This document shows, one piece after another, positions 26,590 to 36,557 of a stretch of DNA of 64,000 nt. The stretch comes from Yersinia ruckeri ATCC 29473 (GTDB lineage: Bacteria; Pseudomonadota; Gammaproteobacteria; Enterobacterales; Enterobacteriaceae). Each line of letters opens with the position of its first letter. Positions within the stretch are counted from its first letter, which is position 1. The notes under the pieces were generated by a model, which ran no database searches, had not been told where the DNA came from, and saw only the letters and a list, made by a program, of their open reading frames with translations. The DNA lies in the NCBI RefSeq assembly GCF_000754815.1, contig NZ_KN150747.1, positions 570,999-634,998 on the forward strand, read 5' to 3'. The translations under genes and the position numbers were made by a program.

Positions 26590-27855
26590 ATGACAACGAT
26601 TTCAGCCTTAGGCGCATTGGTGGCACTTATTGTCTCCATCGTGCTGATATTACGCAAAGTTCCTCCTGTTTACGGCATGATGGCCGGTGCGCTTGCTGGT
26701 GGTCTGGTGGGGGGGGCTGATTTAATTCAAACCGTCAGTTTGATGATCAGCGGCGCGCAGGGGATTACGAATGCAGTTCTACGTATTCTGGCGGCTGGTG
26801 TATTGGCCGGTGTGTTAATTGAATCCGGTGCTGCCAATACGATTGCCGAAACTATCGTACGTAAGGTCGGTGAGAAGCGAGCCTTGCTGGCGTTGGCTGT
26901 GGCTACCATGTTATTAACCGCCGTTGGGGTATTTGTTGATGTGGCGGTGATTACTGTGGCGCCGATTGCTCTGGCAATCGCTCATCGGGCAGATATTTCT
27001 AAAATGGCCATTTTGCTGGCGATGATTGGTGGCGGTAAAGCGGGAAACGTGATGTCGCCAAACCCCAATACTATTGCTGCCGCCGATAGCTTCCATGTGC
27101 CACTGACCTCATTAATGGCTGCCGGTATTATCCCTGGTCTGTTCGGTTTGGTAATGGCTTATTATTTAGCCAGACATCTAAAACACAAGGGTAGTAAGGT
27201 TAGCGCCGACGAACTTATCGTGCATGAAACTAGTCAGCTTCCTTCTTTTATCACCGCTATTTCTGCGCCTTTAGTCGCTATCGCCTTACTGGCACTACGG
27301 CCAATCGCCGGTATCACTATTGATCCATTACTGGCGCTACCGTTGGGTGGATTGGTTGGTGCGGTGGTGATGGGGCGCTGGCGTCAATCGAATCGTTATA
27401 TGATTTCCGGTTTGAGCCGCATGGCACCAGTAGCCATTATGTTATTGGGAACCGGCACCTTGGCGGGGATTATTGCTAACTCGGGTTTAAAAGACGTACT
27501 GATTGATGGACTGACTGCCTCCGGTATGCCTGCGTATTTGTTGGCACCGATCTCTGGGGCGTTGATGTCGATGGCGACGGCCTCTACAACGGCAGGTACC
27601 GCTGTGGCTTCTGCGGTGTTTAGCTCCACGTTACTGGATCTGGGCGTGACTGCGCTAGCGGGTGCCGCGATGGTGCATGCTGGAGCAACCGTGCTGGATC
27701 ATATGCCGCATGGTAGTTTCTTCCACGCCACCGGAGGTAGCGTCAATATGCAGGTACACGAGCGCTTAAAACTGTTGCCTTACGAAACACTGGTGGGCTT
27801 TACCATCGCACTGGTATCAACATTGATGTTCGGTGTGTTTAATCTGGCGGGCTAA
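26590..27855 (+). CDS. GntP-family permease, probably for glycerate
   Basis: A 421-residue inner-membrane protein with about twelve hydrophobic segments. GntP-family signatures are visible: a start region PPVYGMMAGALAGGLVGG and the segment GGGKAGNVMSPNPNTIAAA. Relatives carry gluconate, fructuronate or other sugar acids with protons. GGGAG stands seven bases before the ATG. The glycerate kinase begins 12 bp downstream, so the natural substrate is likely D-glycerate, by inference. Confidence 0.85.
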   Translation: MTTISALGALVALIVSIVLILRKVPPVYGMMAGALAGGLVGGADLIQTVSLMISGAQGITNAVLRILAAGVLAGVLIESGAANTIAETIVRKVGEKRALLALAVATMLLTAVGVFVDVAVITVAPIALAIAHRADISKMAILLAMIGGGKAGNVMSPNPNTIAAADSFHVPLTSLMAAGIIPGLFGLVMAYYLARHLKHKGSKVSADELIVHETSQLPSFITAISAPLVAIALLALRPIAGITIDPLLALPLGGLVGAVVMGRWRQSNRYMISGLSRMAPVAIMLLGTGTLAGIIANSGLKDVLIDGLTASGMPAYLLAPISGALMSMATASTTAGTAVASAVFSSTLLDLGVTALAGAAMVHAGATVLDHMPHGSFFHATGGSVNMQVHERLKLLPYETLVGFTIALVSTLMFGVFNLAG

Positions 27856-27867
27856 TTGAGGTATTCC

Positions 27868-29034
27868 ATGAAAATTGTCATAGCGCCCGATTCATTCAAA
27901 GAAAGTCTGACCGCCATGCAGGTTGCAGACGCTATTGAACTAGGATTTCGCGAAATCTATCCACATGCGGATTATATCAAACTACCGATGGCCGATGGTG
28001 GTGAAGGTACCGTTGAGTCGATGGTCGCGGCCACCGGCGGTGAGATTATTCAGGTTGCGGTTCGTGGGCCACTTAATCAATCGGTCAATGCGTTCTATGG
28101 TCGATTAGGTGATGGTGTGACTGCGGTTATCGAAATGGCAGCGGCCTCTGGCTTACATCTGGTTCCGCAGGAACAGCGCAACCCGCTGCACACCACCAGT
28201 TATGGCACCGGCCAACTGATTTTATCAGCGCTGGAGAACGGTGCGCGTAAAATTATCTTGGGTATCGGCGGTAGTGCCACTAACGATGGCGGTGCCGGCA
28301 TGATGCAAGCGCTGGGCGTGAAGTTTTTCGACGCACAGGGAATGGAGCTGGCTGGCGGCGGCGCGGCATTAAGCCGCTTGCATCACATTGATTTATCAGC
28401 GTTGGATTCACGTCTGGCGCAGAGCGAAATCATTGTGGCTTGTGACGTAGATAATCCGCTATGTGGTATCAAGGGCGCTTCTGCTGTTTTCGGGCCACAA
28501 AAAGGCGCTACGCCAGAGATGGTCAGCATTCTGGATAGCGCTTTACACCATTATGGTGAGCAAATCGGGATGTTGACCGGACGGGCAGTGATCGACGTTG
28601 CTGGCGCTGGAGCCGCGGGCGGTATGGGCGCCGCATTGTTCGGTCTGCTTAATGCGCAACTGAAACCGGGCATTGAAATAGTCATTAATGCGTTAGGTTT
28701 GGCAGAAGCCGTAGTTGGAGCCGATCTGGTGATAACCGGCGAAGGGCGTATTGATAGTCAGACCATTCATGGGAAAACGCCGATTGGCGTCGCGCGGACG
28801 GCCAAACGGTTGGGTATTCCAACCATAGCGCTAGCCGGTGGCATGACGAAAGATTATCAGGTAGTCCATCAATACGGTTTAGACGCGGTATTCTCCGTGG
28901 TAAACCGGATTGTTACTTTGCCCGAAGCGTTAGCCGAAGCGCAGGAAAATCTGCGCATAACGGCTCGTAATGTTGCCGCAGTCTGGCAGCTGGCTAGCGC
29001 CTCTAACGCTGCCAACCTTGTGCGCCAGAACTAA
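27868..29034 (+). CDS. Glycerate kinase (GarK/GlxK type)
   Basis: Phosphorylates D-glycerate, in this family normally to 2-phosphoglycerate, feeding lower glycolysis. The ATG at 27868 has GAGG five bases upstream and gives 388 residues starting [14 protein letters not shown], as in E. coli GarK. Conserved stretches are [35 protein letters not shown] and [10 protein letters not shown]. Its 3' end overlaps the convergent panM gene by 32 bp. It may be called garK or glxK; the sequence does not separate them. Confidence 0.93.
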   Translation: MKIVIAPDSFKESLTAMQVADAIELGFREIYPHADYIKLPMADGGEGTVESMVAATGGEIIQVAVRGPLNQSVNAFYGRLGDGVTAVIEMAAASGLHLVPQEQRNPLHTTSYGTGQLILSALENGARKIILGIGGSATNDGGAGMMQALGVKFFDAQGMELAGGGAALSRLHHIDLSALDSRLAQSEIIVACDVDNPLCGIKGASAVFGPQKGATPEMVSILDSALHHYGEQIGMLTGRAVIDVAGAGAAGGMGAALFGLLNAQLKPGIEIVINALGLAEAVVGADLVITGEGRIDSQTIHGKTPIGVARTAKRLGIPTIALAGGMTKDYQVVHQYGLDAVFSVVNRIVTLPEALAEAQENLRITARNVAAVWQLASASNAANLVRQN

Positions 29035-29395
29035 AACCACAGGCACACATAAATTGATCCATTTCAGAGTGTCCAACACCAGGGACCTCGCTATAACTCA
29101 ACTGCCAGTGCTGGATGGCTGGCAGTTGATGCAGCATCTCTTCTATCAGATACAAGCCCACGCCACGACGGCGGGTGACAGCTCGCACCTGTAAATCCTG
29201 TAATTCAGCCTGTTCATCCTGCACTCTGACTTTCACTGCACCCAACAATCGTTCATTAAACCGAGCAGCAAACAGCGGTTGGCCAGCATCTATCCAGCCT
29301 TGCCAGTCGCTGGCCTGCTGATTTGGCCAGATTTTTGCCAGATCGATAAGATCTTGATGCGAGAGATCGGTTAAACGCTCAATGGTCAATTTCAT
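29003..29395 (-). CDS. panM: PanD maturation and regulatory factor PanM (PanZ)
   Basis: A small GNAT-fold protein that triggers self-cleavage of the PanD proenzyme and, with CoA or acetyl-CoA, limits beta-alanine synthesis. The ATG at 29395 gives 130 residues beginning MKLTIERL; earlier in-frame starts give an unlikely leader. The acyl-CoA-binding motif VTRRRGVG lies at residues 73-80, and [12 protein letters not shown] is shared with E. coli. The gene is convergent with and overlaps the glycerate kinase. In E. coli it lies between livJ and livK; here livJ is absent. Confidence 0.93.
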   Translation of the reverse strand: MKLTIERLTDLSHQDLIDLAKIWPNQQASDWQGWIDAGQPLFAARFNERLLGAVKVRVQDEQAELQDLQVRAVTRRRGVGLYLIEEMLHQLPAIQHWQLSYSEVPGVGHSEMDQFMCACGFSSGAQGWQR

Positions 29396-29802
29396 CGGGG
29401 ATATTCCGAATAAAAATAAGAGGGATAGTGTACTGGATCTCGGGTGATGGACGTGTGTAAGTTTTTCGGTACGCGAACGGCGGAAAATGTTTTTTGCGCT
29501 GCGCATTTTCCGAGTTAAAAATTAGTAAACAGAATCATAACCAGCACAAGCCACTACCTATTGTGTATAAACCATGCAGTTTGCGCCTTATTTTATCTCG
29601 TTTGTGCCGCTTGTTTCTGCTTGTCTGAGTTGATTTGCAGCATAAAACTCCTGTTTAATAGTATGAAAAATAAAGTCTTATTAGAAAATGTTGCCATATA
29701 AAAGACTAAATCATTATTACGTATAGATAAAAGCTAAAGGTAATGATGAATTGGCGGGCAAATACAACAGTAGGTTCACAACGACAGATGGGGATTGCGC
29801 GG
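29396..29802. other. 407-bp panM-livK divergent region
   Basis: An AT-rich stretch with no gene that I can support. It contains one inverted repeat, CGGAAAATG (29481-29489) with its complement at 29504-29512, close to panM. The livK start at 29803 (ATG after GCGCGG) is followed by a clear signal peptide, and the open frame upstream of it looks non-coding. In E. coli this type of region is under Lrp and leucine control; I could not pick out specific sites. Confidence 0.55.
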
Positions 29803-30918
29803 ATGAAATTAACCAAAAGTAAAGTGTTGCTGGCAGGTTGTATGGCAATGGCGATGAGCCATTCAGTATTGGCGAAAGACATTAAAGTGGCGATTGTCGG
29901 GGCGATGTCTGGCCCGGTAGCACAGTACGGTGATATGGAATTCACTGGCGCGCGCCAGGCGATTGCCGATATTAATGCCAAAGGCGGTATTAATGGCGAT
30001 AAGTTAGTCGCGGTAGAATATGACGACGCCTGTGACCCGAAACAAGCGGTCGCGGTGGCGAACAAAGTGATCAATGATGGAATTCGCTATGTCATCGGTC
30101 ACCTCTGCTCTTCCTCAACCCAGCCTGCTTCAGATATTTATGAAGATGAAGGCGTGATCATGATTACCCCAGCAGCCACCAATGCCGATCTGACGACGCG
30201 TGGCTACAAAATGGTACTGCGAACCACCGGGCTGGATTCTGATCAGGGACCAACAGCCGCCAAATACATCGTTGAAACTATTAAACCTAAACGTATAGCT
30301 GTGGTGCATGATAAGCAGCAATACGGCGAAGGTCTGGCTCGTTCGGTTCGTGATAGCCTGAAAAAACAAGGCGCGGATGTGGTGTTGTTTGAAGGTGTGA
30401 CCGCAGGGGATAAAGACTTCTCTACGCTGGTGGCTCGTTTGAAGAAAGAGAACGTCGATTTTGTTTATTTCGGCGGCTACTACCCGGAAATGGGGCAAAT
30501 TTTACGTCAGGCTAAACAAGCTAACCTGACAACCCGCTTTATGGGGCCGGAAGGTGTGGGTAACTCTTCGTTGTCTAACATCGCCGGTGCAGCTTCCGAA
30601 GGTATGCTGGTGACCTTGCCAAAACGTTACGATCAAGTGCCAACCAACCAGCCAATCGTCGATGCGCTGAAAGCCAAGAAGCTAGACCCAACTGGGCCAT
30701 TCGTCTGGACAACCTATGCCGCGCTGCAATCGCTGACCACTGCCATGGAACGTAGCGGTAGCCAAGAACCAGCTGATCTGGTGAAAGCGTTGAAAACCGG
30801 TAAACCGGTTGAAACCGTGATGGGGCCGTTGAGTTGGGATGAAAAAGGCGACCTGAAAGGTTTCGAGTTCGGTGTTTTTGAATGGCATGCCGACGGTTCA
30901 TCAAGCGCCGTCAAATAA
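29803..30918 (+). CDS. livK: Branched-chain amino acid-binding periplasmic protein (LivK/LivJ)
   Basis: The substrate-binding subunit of the LIV ABC importer, in the periplasm. From ATG 29803 it has 371 residues with a signal peptide ending LAK around residue 24. [16 protein letters not shown] and [19 protein letters not shown] are family hallmarks, the two cysteines forming the known disulfide. Its sequence mixes features typical of E. coli LivJ ([23 protein letters not shown]) and LivK ([24 protein letters not shown]). It is the only binding protein here, so it may serve leucine, isoleucine and valine alike. Confidence 0.93.
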   Translation: MKLTKSKVLLAGCMAMAMSHSVLAKDIKVAIVGAMSGPVAQYGDMEFTGARQAIADINAKGGINGDKLVAVEYDDACDPKQAVAVANKVINDGIRYVIGHLCSSSTQPASDIYEDEGVIMITPAATNADLTTRGYKMVLRTTGLDSDQGPTAAKYIVETIKPKRIAVVHDKQQYGEGLARSVRDSLKKQGADVVLFEGVTAGDKDFSTLVARLKKENVDFVYFGGYYPEMGQILRQAKQANLTTRFMGPEGVGNSSLSNIAGAASEGMLVTLPKRYDQVPTNQPIVDALKAKKLDPTGPFVWTTYAALQSLTTAMERSGSQEPADLVKALKTGKPVETVMGPLSWDEKGDLKGFEFGVFEWHADGSSSAVK

Positions 30919-30946
30919 CCACCTGACTAAATCAATAGGCAGTTAA

Positions 30947-31009
30947 GATTGCCGTGATTGGGCAATCAGGCCCCTTTACCCGCAATGTATCCCCCAGATT
31001 TTGGGGGAT
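30947..31009 (+). terminator. Two hairpins between livK and livH
   Basis: The first stem is GATTGCC/GGCAATC (30947-30967). The second is ATCCCCCA/TGGGGGAT (30989-31009), a strong 8-bp stem followed by GTTTCC. They probably attenuate transcription or protect the 3' end of livK mRNA, so the binding protein is made in excess over the membrane subunits. Confidence 0.6.
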
Positions 31010-31082
31010 GTTTCCATATCCAGTAAACGATGATGGAGCGGGTGGGAAGGGCGGCCAGGCAAGAGAATTCAAGGGTTAGAGT

Positions 31083-32009
31083 ATGTCAGAGCAGTTTCTC
31101 TATTTTTTGCAGCAAATGTTCAACGGTGTCACTTTGGGCAGCACCTATGCGCTGATCGCCATCGGTTATACCATGGTGTACGGCATTATCGGCATGATCA
31201 ACTTTGCCCACGGTGAAGTCTATATGATCGGTAGCTACGTTTCTTTTATCGTCATTGCCGCTTTGATGATGATAGGGATCGATGCCAGTTGGCTGCTGAT
31301 CGGCTCGGCTTTTGTGGTGGCGATAGTGATCGCCAGCGCCTACGGCTGGAGTATCGAGCGGGTGGCCTACAAACCGGTTCGCAGTTCTAAGCGTCTTATC
31401 GCATTGATCTCGGCGATCGGAATGTCGATCTTCCTGCAAAACTACGTCAGTCTGACCCAGGGTTCGCGAGATTTGGCTCTGCCTAGCCTGGTTACCGGGC
31501 AGTGGACACTGGCTGAAAGTAACGGTTTTGCCGCCACCATTAGCACCATGCAGCTCACTATTTGGATTGTGACGTTCCTGGCGATGTTAGCGCTGACGTT
31601 GTTTATCCGCTATTCCCGCATGGGACGTGCGTGCCGGGCTTGCGCGGAAGATTTGAAAATGGCCAGCCTGCTGGGTATTAACACCGATAGAGTTATCTCG
31701 CTGACCTTCGTGATCGGTGCGGTAATGGCTGCTGTTGCCGGCGTGCTGTTGGGGCAGTTTTATGGGGTTATTAACCCGTATATTGGTTTTATGGCTGGGA
31801 TGAAAGCCTTTACTGCTGCGGTATTAGGCGGTATTGGCAGTATTCCTGGTGCGATGATTGGTGGATTGATTCTGGGGGTTGCCGAAGCGCTGACCTCTGC
31901 TTATTTAAGTACAGAATATAAAGATGCAGTGTCATTTGCACTGCTGATTGCGGTGCTGTTAGTCATGCCAACCGGGATTCTGGGTCGCCCGGAGGTAGAA
32001 AAAGTATGA
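31083..32009 (+). CDS. livH: Branched-chain amino acid ABC transporter permease LivH
   Basis: One of two membrane subunits of the high-affinity leucine/isoleucine/valine importer. The 308-residue protein starts [24 protein letters not shown] and has about eight hydrophobic segments. The permease loop [10 protein letters not shown] and the coupling segment [19 protein letters not shown] are typical. Its stop overlaps the livM start (ATGA). Confidence 0.96.
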   Translation: MSEQFLYFLQQMFNGVTLGSTYALIAIGYTMVYGIIGMINFAHGEVYMIGSYVSFIVIAALMMIGIDASWLLIGSAFVVAIVIASAYGWSIERVAYKPVRSSKRLIALISAIGMSIFLQNYVSLTQGSRDLALPSLVTGQWTLAESNGFAATISTMQLTIWIVTFLAMLALTLFIRYSRMGRACRACAEDLKMASLLGINTDRVISLTFVIGAVMAAVAGVLLGQFYGVINPYIGFMAGMKAFTAAVLGGIGSIPGAMIGGLILGVAEALTSAYLSTEYKDAVSFALLIAVLLVMPTGILGRPEVEKV

Positions 32010-33292
32010 AGCAGCTCAATGTGTTCAATGCGATTATTTCTACTCTGGTCATGCTGGTGCTGGCCTCGTTTCTGATGGGGTTGCAATTGGCTCTGGACGG
32101 AACGCGGCTGGTGGTTCATGGCGCTGGCGAAGTGCGTTGGTTCTGGATTGGTATCGGCTGTGCTGCCGTATTCTTCTTCCAACTTTTTCGACCGTTGATG
32201 CAGCAGGGACTCAAGAAAGTGACGGGTCCAAGCTGGGTATTACCGAGCTTTGATGGCACGACGCCAAAACAGAAACTCTTGGCAGCCTTAATGATTATTG
32301 CTGCGATTGCCTGGCCGTTTTTGGTGTCCCGTGGCACGGTGGATATTGCCACTCTTACACTGATCTACATTATGCTCGGCTTGGGTCTGAATGTGGTGGT
32401 GGGACTGTCTGGCTTGCTGGTATTGGGCTACGGTGGTTTCTATGCCATTGGCGCCTATACCTATGCCTTGCTGAACCATTATTACGGTCTGGGTTTTTGG
32501 GAAAGTCTGCCGCTGGCTGGTTTAGTCGCCGCACTGTTCGGCTTCTTGCTCGGGTTCCCGGTGCTACGGTTGCGTGGCGATTATTTGGCTATTGTGACGT
32601 TGGGATTCGGCGAAATAGTAAGAATCCTACTGCTGAACAATACTGAAATCACTGGAGGCCCGAATGGTATTGGCCAGATTCCGAAACCGACTCTATTTGG
32701 TTTGGAGTTTAGCCGCAACGCTAAAGACGGGGGCTGGGATACCTTCCATAATTTCTTCGGACTAAATTACGATCCCAGCGATCGGATTATTTTCCTGTAT
32801 CTGGTGGCTTTACTGCTGGTCATTTTGACACTCTTCGTGATTAATCGGTTATTACGTATGCCATTAGGGCGTGCGTGGGAAGCACTGAGGGAAGATGAAA
32901 TTGCCTGCCGTTCTTTGGGTCTTAGCCCGACTCGAATCAAACTCACGGCATTTACCATCAGTGCGGCTTTTGCCGGTTTTGCCGGAACGTTGTTTGCCGC
33001 TCGTCAGGGTTTTGTCAGCCCGGAATCCTTCACCTTTGTCGAGTCGGCCTTTGTACTCGCCATTGTGGTATTGGGCGGTATGGGATCACAATTTGCGGTG
33101 ATTCTGGCGGCTATTTTGTTGGTGGTATCGCGGGAGTTAATGCGTGATTTAAATGCCTACAGCATGTTGTTATTGGGCGCATTAATGGTGTTGATGATGA
33201 TTTGGCGTCCGCAGGGTTTACTGCCAATGAAACGGCCACAGTTAAAATTGAAAGTGGCTGATGTGAAACAGAAACCGGGGGAGCAGGCATGA
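32006..33292 (+). CDS. livM: Branched-chain amino acid ABC transporter permease LivM
   Basis: The second membrane subunit. At 428 residues it is longer than LivH owing to extra N-terminal helices, as in E. coli LivM (about 425). [19 protein letters not shown] and the coupling stretch [19 protein letters not shown] are conserved. It overlaps livH and livG by four bases each (ATGA), which implies coupled translation. Confidence 0.96.
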   Translation: MKQLNVFNAIISTLVMLVLASFLMGLQLALDGTRLVVHGAGEVRWFWIGIGCAAVFFFQLFRPLMQQGLKKVTGPSWVLPSFDGTTPKQKLLAALMIIAAIAWPFLVSRGTVDIATLTLIYIMLGLGLNVVVGLSGLLVLGYGGFYAIGAYTYALLNHYYGLGFWESLPLAGLVAALFGFLLGFPVLRLRGDYLAIVTLGFGEIVRILLLNNTEITGGPNGIGQIPKPTLFGLEFSRNAKDGGWDTFHNFFGLNYDPSDRIIFLYLVALLLVILTLFVINRLLRMPLGRAWEALREDEIACRSLGLSPTRIKLTAFTISAAFAGFAGTLFAARQGFVSPESFTFVESAFVLAIVVLGGMGSQFAVILAAILLVVSRELMRDLNAYSMLLLGALMVLMMIWRPQGLLPMKRPQLKLKVADVKQKPGEQA

Positions 33293-34056
33293 GTGCGCAA
33301 CCTTTGTTAGTTGTCGAAGGGCTATCGATGCGCTTTGGTGGACTACTGGCGGTAAACAACGTCGGTTTGACCCTGAATCAAGGGGAAATTGTTTCGCTGA
33401 TTGGCCCCAACGGTGCGGGTAAAACCACCATATTTAATTGCCTGACCGGTTTCTATCGTCCCACTGGCGGCACCATTAAACTGCGCGATCGTCATTTGGA
33501 GGGTTTGCCCGGTCAGGCCATTGCCCGAATGGGCGTGATCCGGACTTTCCAGCATGTACGGTTATTCCGTGAAATGACGGTGATTGAAAATCTGTTGGTT
33601 GCGCAACATCAGCATTTAAAAAGTGGTGTGTTCGCCGGATTATTGAAAACCCCCGCTTTTCGTCGGGCAGAGGCGGATGCGCTGGATCGTGCTGCCGTTT
33701 GGCTCGAACGTGTAGGTTTATTGGACTTAGCCAATCGACAGGCTGGGAATTTGGCCTATGGGCAGCAGCGACGTTTAGAAATCGCCCGTTGTATGGTGAC
33801 GCGTCCAGCATTACTGATGTTGGATGAGCCGGCTGCGGGTTTAAACCCGAAAGAAACGGATGAGCTGAATCAACTGATTATGGAATTACGCAATCAGCAT
33901 CAGGTTTCTGTATTGTTAATTGAGCACGATATGAAACTGGTTATGGGCATTTCTGACCGTATTTATGTGGTGAATCAGGGAACGCCATTGGCACAGGGTA
34001 TTCCAGCAGAAATTCGTAATAATCCGGATGTTATCCGGGCCTATTTGGGTGAATAA
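33289..34056 (+). CDS. livG: Branched-chain amino acid ABC transporter ATPase LivG
   Basis: An ATPase of the LIV importer. The 255-residue protein has Walker [10 protein letters not shown] (39-47), the degenerate signature [13 protein letters not shown] typical of this subfamily, Walker [13 protein letters not shown] and a switch histidine in LIEHDM. It pairs with LivF and overlaps livM. Confidence 0.96.
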   Translation: MSAQPLLVVEGLSMRFGGLLAVNNVGLTLNQGEIVSLIGPNGAGKTTIFNCLTGFYRPTGGTIKLRDRHLEGLPGQAIARMGVIRTFQHVRLFREMTVIENLLVAQHQHLKSGVFAGLLKTPAFRRAEADALDRAAVWLERVGLLDLANRQAGNLAYGQQRRLEIARCMVTRPALLMLDEPAAGLNPKETDELNQLIMELRNQHQVSVLLIEHDMKLVMGISDRIYVVNQGTPLAQGIPAEIRNNPDVIRAYLGE

Positions 34057-34074
34057 AGGTGGGCGAGGCTTAAT

Positions 34075-34776
34075 ATGTTGTCATTGAATCAGGTTTCAGC
34101 CCACTACGGCAAAATTCAGGCATTGCATCAGGTTAGTTTACATATTCAGCAAGGGGAAATTGTCACGCTGATTGGTGCCAATGGCGCGGGTAAAACTACG
34201 CTATTAGGAACATTATGTGGTGAACCGCGGGCGACGGAAGGCAGTATTCATTTTCTCGATCAGGAGATTACGGACTGGCAAACGGCGCGAATTATGCGTG
34301 AGGCAATTGCTATTGTACCTGAAGGGCGTCGGGTATTTTCCCGTATGACGGTAGAAGAGAATCTGGCAATGGGGGGATTCTTTGCTGACCGCGAACAATA
34401 TCAGCAACGCATTGCACGGGTTTATGATTTATTTCCCCGTTTGCATGAGCGGCGTATTCAACGTTCCGGCACCATGTCCGGTGGTGAGCAACAAATGTTG
34501 GCTATTGGTCGGGCGTTAATGAGTCAGCCAAAATTATTGCTACTGGATGAGCCATCGCTAGGATTAGCGCCGATTATTATTTTGCAGATTTTCGACACTA
34601 TCCAGCAATTGCGTGAGGAGGGCATGACAATTTTCCTGGTTGAGCAAAATGCCAACCAAGCGTTAAAACTGGCTGACCGTGGTTATGTGCTGGAGAATGG
34701 TCGAATTGTTTTAGAAGATACCGGTGCTGCATTGTTGGCGAATGAAGCCGTGCGCTCAGCCTATTTAGGCGGTTAA
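34075..34776 (+). CDS. livF: Branched-chain amino acid ABC transporter ATPase LivF
   Basis: The second ATPase of the LIV importer. The 233-residue protein has Walker A GANGAGKTT (34-42), signature MSGGEQQMLAIGRALM and Walker B LLLLDEPSLGL. GAGG precedes the ATG by seven bases. It ends the liv operon, shortly before a long perfect inverted repeat. Confidence 0.96.
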   Translation: MLSLNQVSAHYGKIQALHQVSLHIQQGEIVTLIGANGAGKTTLLGTLCGEPRATEGSIHFLDQEITDWQTARIMREAIAIVPEGRRVFSRMTVEENLAMGGFFADREQYQQRIARVYDLFPRLHERRIQRSGTMSGGEQQMLAIGRALMSQPKLLLLDEPSLGLAPIIILQIFDTIQQLREEGMTIFLVEQNANQALKLADRGYVLENGRIVLEDTGAALLANEAVRSAYLGG

Positions 34777-34828
34777 TCAGCCTGATGTGAATGAAGCCGT
34801 GGTTGTAGGAGCGGAGGCTATCAGCGGC

Positions 34829-34857
34829 CTGAGGCTCAGGTATAACCTGAGCCTCAG
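34829..34857. terminator. Perfect 13-bp inverted repeat between livF and the fimbrial operon
   Basis: CTGAGGCTCAGGT and its exact complement surround the loop ATA. It lies between the convergent livF and fimbrial adhesin genes, so it can fold in transcripts from both sides. No T-run is present on the plus side. Confidence 0.65.
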
Positions 34858-34904
34858 ACAATGAAATAAGTCCATTAGTCTTATTTTATAACGCAGTTTC
34901 TTGG

Positions 34905-35978
34905 TCATGAGAGCGGCGTAAGAGTAAATGATAAGGTATCCGAATAAAGATCCTGATCGGTACTTTCTGTCGGATACAGGAGGATATTGGGCCACCAACA
35001 TATTTTTTCTGAGCTATGGGCAATATTCTTCGTCAGGTTTATCTCCTGGGCTTTCCCCGGCAAGATAAAACTCTCACCGTTAGGACGATTCAGCCTTACC
35101 GAATAATGAATCAAGTGCTTGGGGTCTGAGCCGGTTAGGCGGAAATAATCGTTTGGTGGTTTGGTATTATTACCTGTGGCTGAAATGGCATAGCGTGGAA
35201 GGTCTTGATCCAGCCCTAAACCTAATGGTCGGTAGTTCAGGCAAAGCTGATTTTGCAGCGGCGCCATAATTTCGGCCTGAAATCCGGCTTTTTTTGCTGC
35301 TATCAGCTCGTCCAAATCAACCGTTTTTAGTCGCCAAACGGCAGAGTCTAATCGAAATTTTGGATCAACCTTTAACGGCACTGGTGCAGATCGATTCATT
35401 GGGATATAGGATTCGCAGGAATTACCCTGTGGCCCAAAGGAAATACCTTTGATATCGACAAAAAAATATTTTTCATCATCAGTTATTAACCGTCGGCCGG
35501 CGCTGGCTCCGATCGCCAGTTTTTTTAAAGCGGAGGTCCTTATTTCAAAGGACACGTGATAGCTGGCATTAATCTCAGAGTCGCGATTAATCGTGAAGTG
35601 GATCCCTGAATCATTTTCCAAAAGTTTAGGTTGTTGGTTATTTATCCGAAGATTCAAAATATCCCTGTCAGTGATAGTCATATCTTTATTTTCGCCGGCA
35701 TCATAAAAATAGAGCGATAGCACAACGCCATTGGATACGGAAAAAACTACGTCCTCTTCGGTGTCTCTTTTATCTCTGAATGGATTACCTAACACGAAAT
35801 TAAACGTTACCTGAACAAATTGATCATCGTCGGTCAGAGCCATCTTGCAATCGGAATACCGATTGAGCATAGGTATCGATATCCCCTCCAGCTTTGCGTC
35901 TGCACGCCCGGTAAATAATCCACTTATTCCTAAAGCACAAAATAAGCTGGCAGACAGGTAATTCATTTTATTTTTCAT
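34905..35978 (-). CDS. Fimbrial tip adhesin/minor subunit, CooD/CfaE-like
   Basis: The last gene of the fimbrial operon. From the ATG at 35978 (GGGAGGAGT just upstream) it has about 357 residues with a signal peptide ending GRADA. Length, position after the pilin-like gene and a signal-bearing beta-rich sequence fit the two-domain tip adhesins of CS1-type (alpha) fimbriae, such as CooD and CfaE of enterotoxigenic E. coli. The match is by architecture; I do not recognise a receptor-binding motif. Four cysteines (CKMAL, SCESY, LCLNY, ICWWP) could form disulfides in the periplasm. Confidence 0.7.
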   Translation of the reverse strand: MKNKMNYLSASLFCALGISGLFTGRADAKLEGISIPMLNRYSDCKMALTDDDQFVQVTFNFVLGNPFRDKRDTEEDVVFSVSNGVVLSLYFYDAGENKDMTITDRDILNLRINNQQPKLLENDSGIHFTINRDSEINASYHVSFEIRTSALKKLAIGASAGRRLITDDEKYFFVDIKGISFGPQGNSCESYIPMNRSAPVPLKVDPKFRLDSAVWRLKTVDLDELIAAKKAGFQAEIMAPLQNQLCLNYRPLGLGLDQDLPRYAISATGNNTKPPNDYFRLTGSDPKHLIHYSVRLNRPNGESFILPGKAQEINLTKNIAHSSEKICWWPNILLYPTESTDQDLYSDTLSFTLTPLS

Positions 35979-36012
35979 CACTCCTCCCTAACTGAGGCGT
36001 TCTGTCCCAGGT

Positions 36013-36549
36013 TCATGCTTCGGCTTCAAAGAGCAACGTCAACACGCCGTGGTAAAGGCCTATGGTATTGTTGCCGGTTGGGGCTTTAGCTGAAATATCA
36101 AGTTTATAGTCTTGAGAGTACCAACCACTCCCAGAGTGTTTATGGTTGAATAACAATGGGTTATGGCTTAATTTGGCTGTATTTGCCCGATTTTCTCCCA
36201 CCTTATGTAAACGTACGGTTGCCGCAGAGAACTGGCGACTACCCGGTCTGTTTCCGTCAGATTGATGGCGTAAAATTAGCGGTTGTGCTAACCGAACTCT
36301 GAAACCTTTTGCTCTTTTGACTTTTACTGTGACGGGTGCTTGTGCTCGATAAATATCCTGCTGATGCAGATCATGTTTTAACGTTAGGGATGTCAGCGAG
36401 CCACCACCGGTTTTTTCAACAATTATTTTCGATTTTTCAGTGACCTGGACGCTAACGTCTATAGTGCCAATCTCAATGGATTCTGAAGCGATAACGGGGA
36501 GGGAGAGTAAGGGAAGTATCAAGGCCGCAATCATATGGTGGATATTCAT
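36013..36549 (-). CDS. Second pilin-like fimbrial subunit
   Basis: From the ATG at 36549 (AGGAGG upstream) the product has 178 residues with a signal peptide ending PVIA. The C-terminus, GLYHGVLTLLFEAEA, has the form of the terminal strand of alpha-type pilins (compare AGQYQGLVSIILT in CooA, from memory). LTLKHDLHQQDIY parallels ITLVHDLRSLDQNDY in the first pilin of this operon, so the two are probably distant paralogues. It begins 8 bp after the second chaperone gene. The role may be a minor or linker subunit. Confidence 0.7.
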   Translation of the reverse strand: MNIHHMIAALILPLLSLPVIASESIEIGTIDVSVQVTEKSKIIVEKTGGGSLTSLTLKHDLHQQDIYRAQAPVTVKVKRAKGFRVRLAQPLILRHQSDGNRPGSRQFSAATVRLHKVGENRANTAKLSHNPLLFNHKHSGSGWYSQDYKLDISAKAPTGNNTIGLYHGVLTLLFEAEA

Positions 36550-36557
36550 AATGCCTC

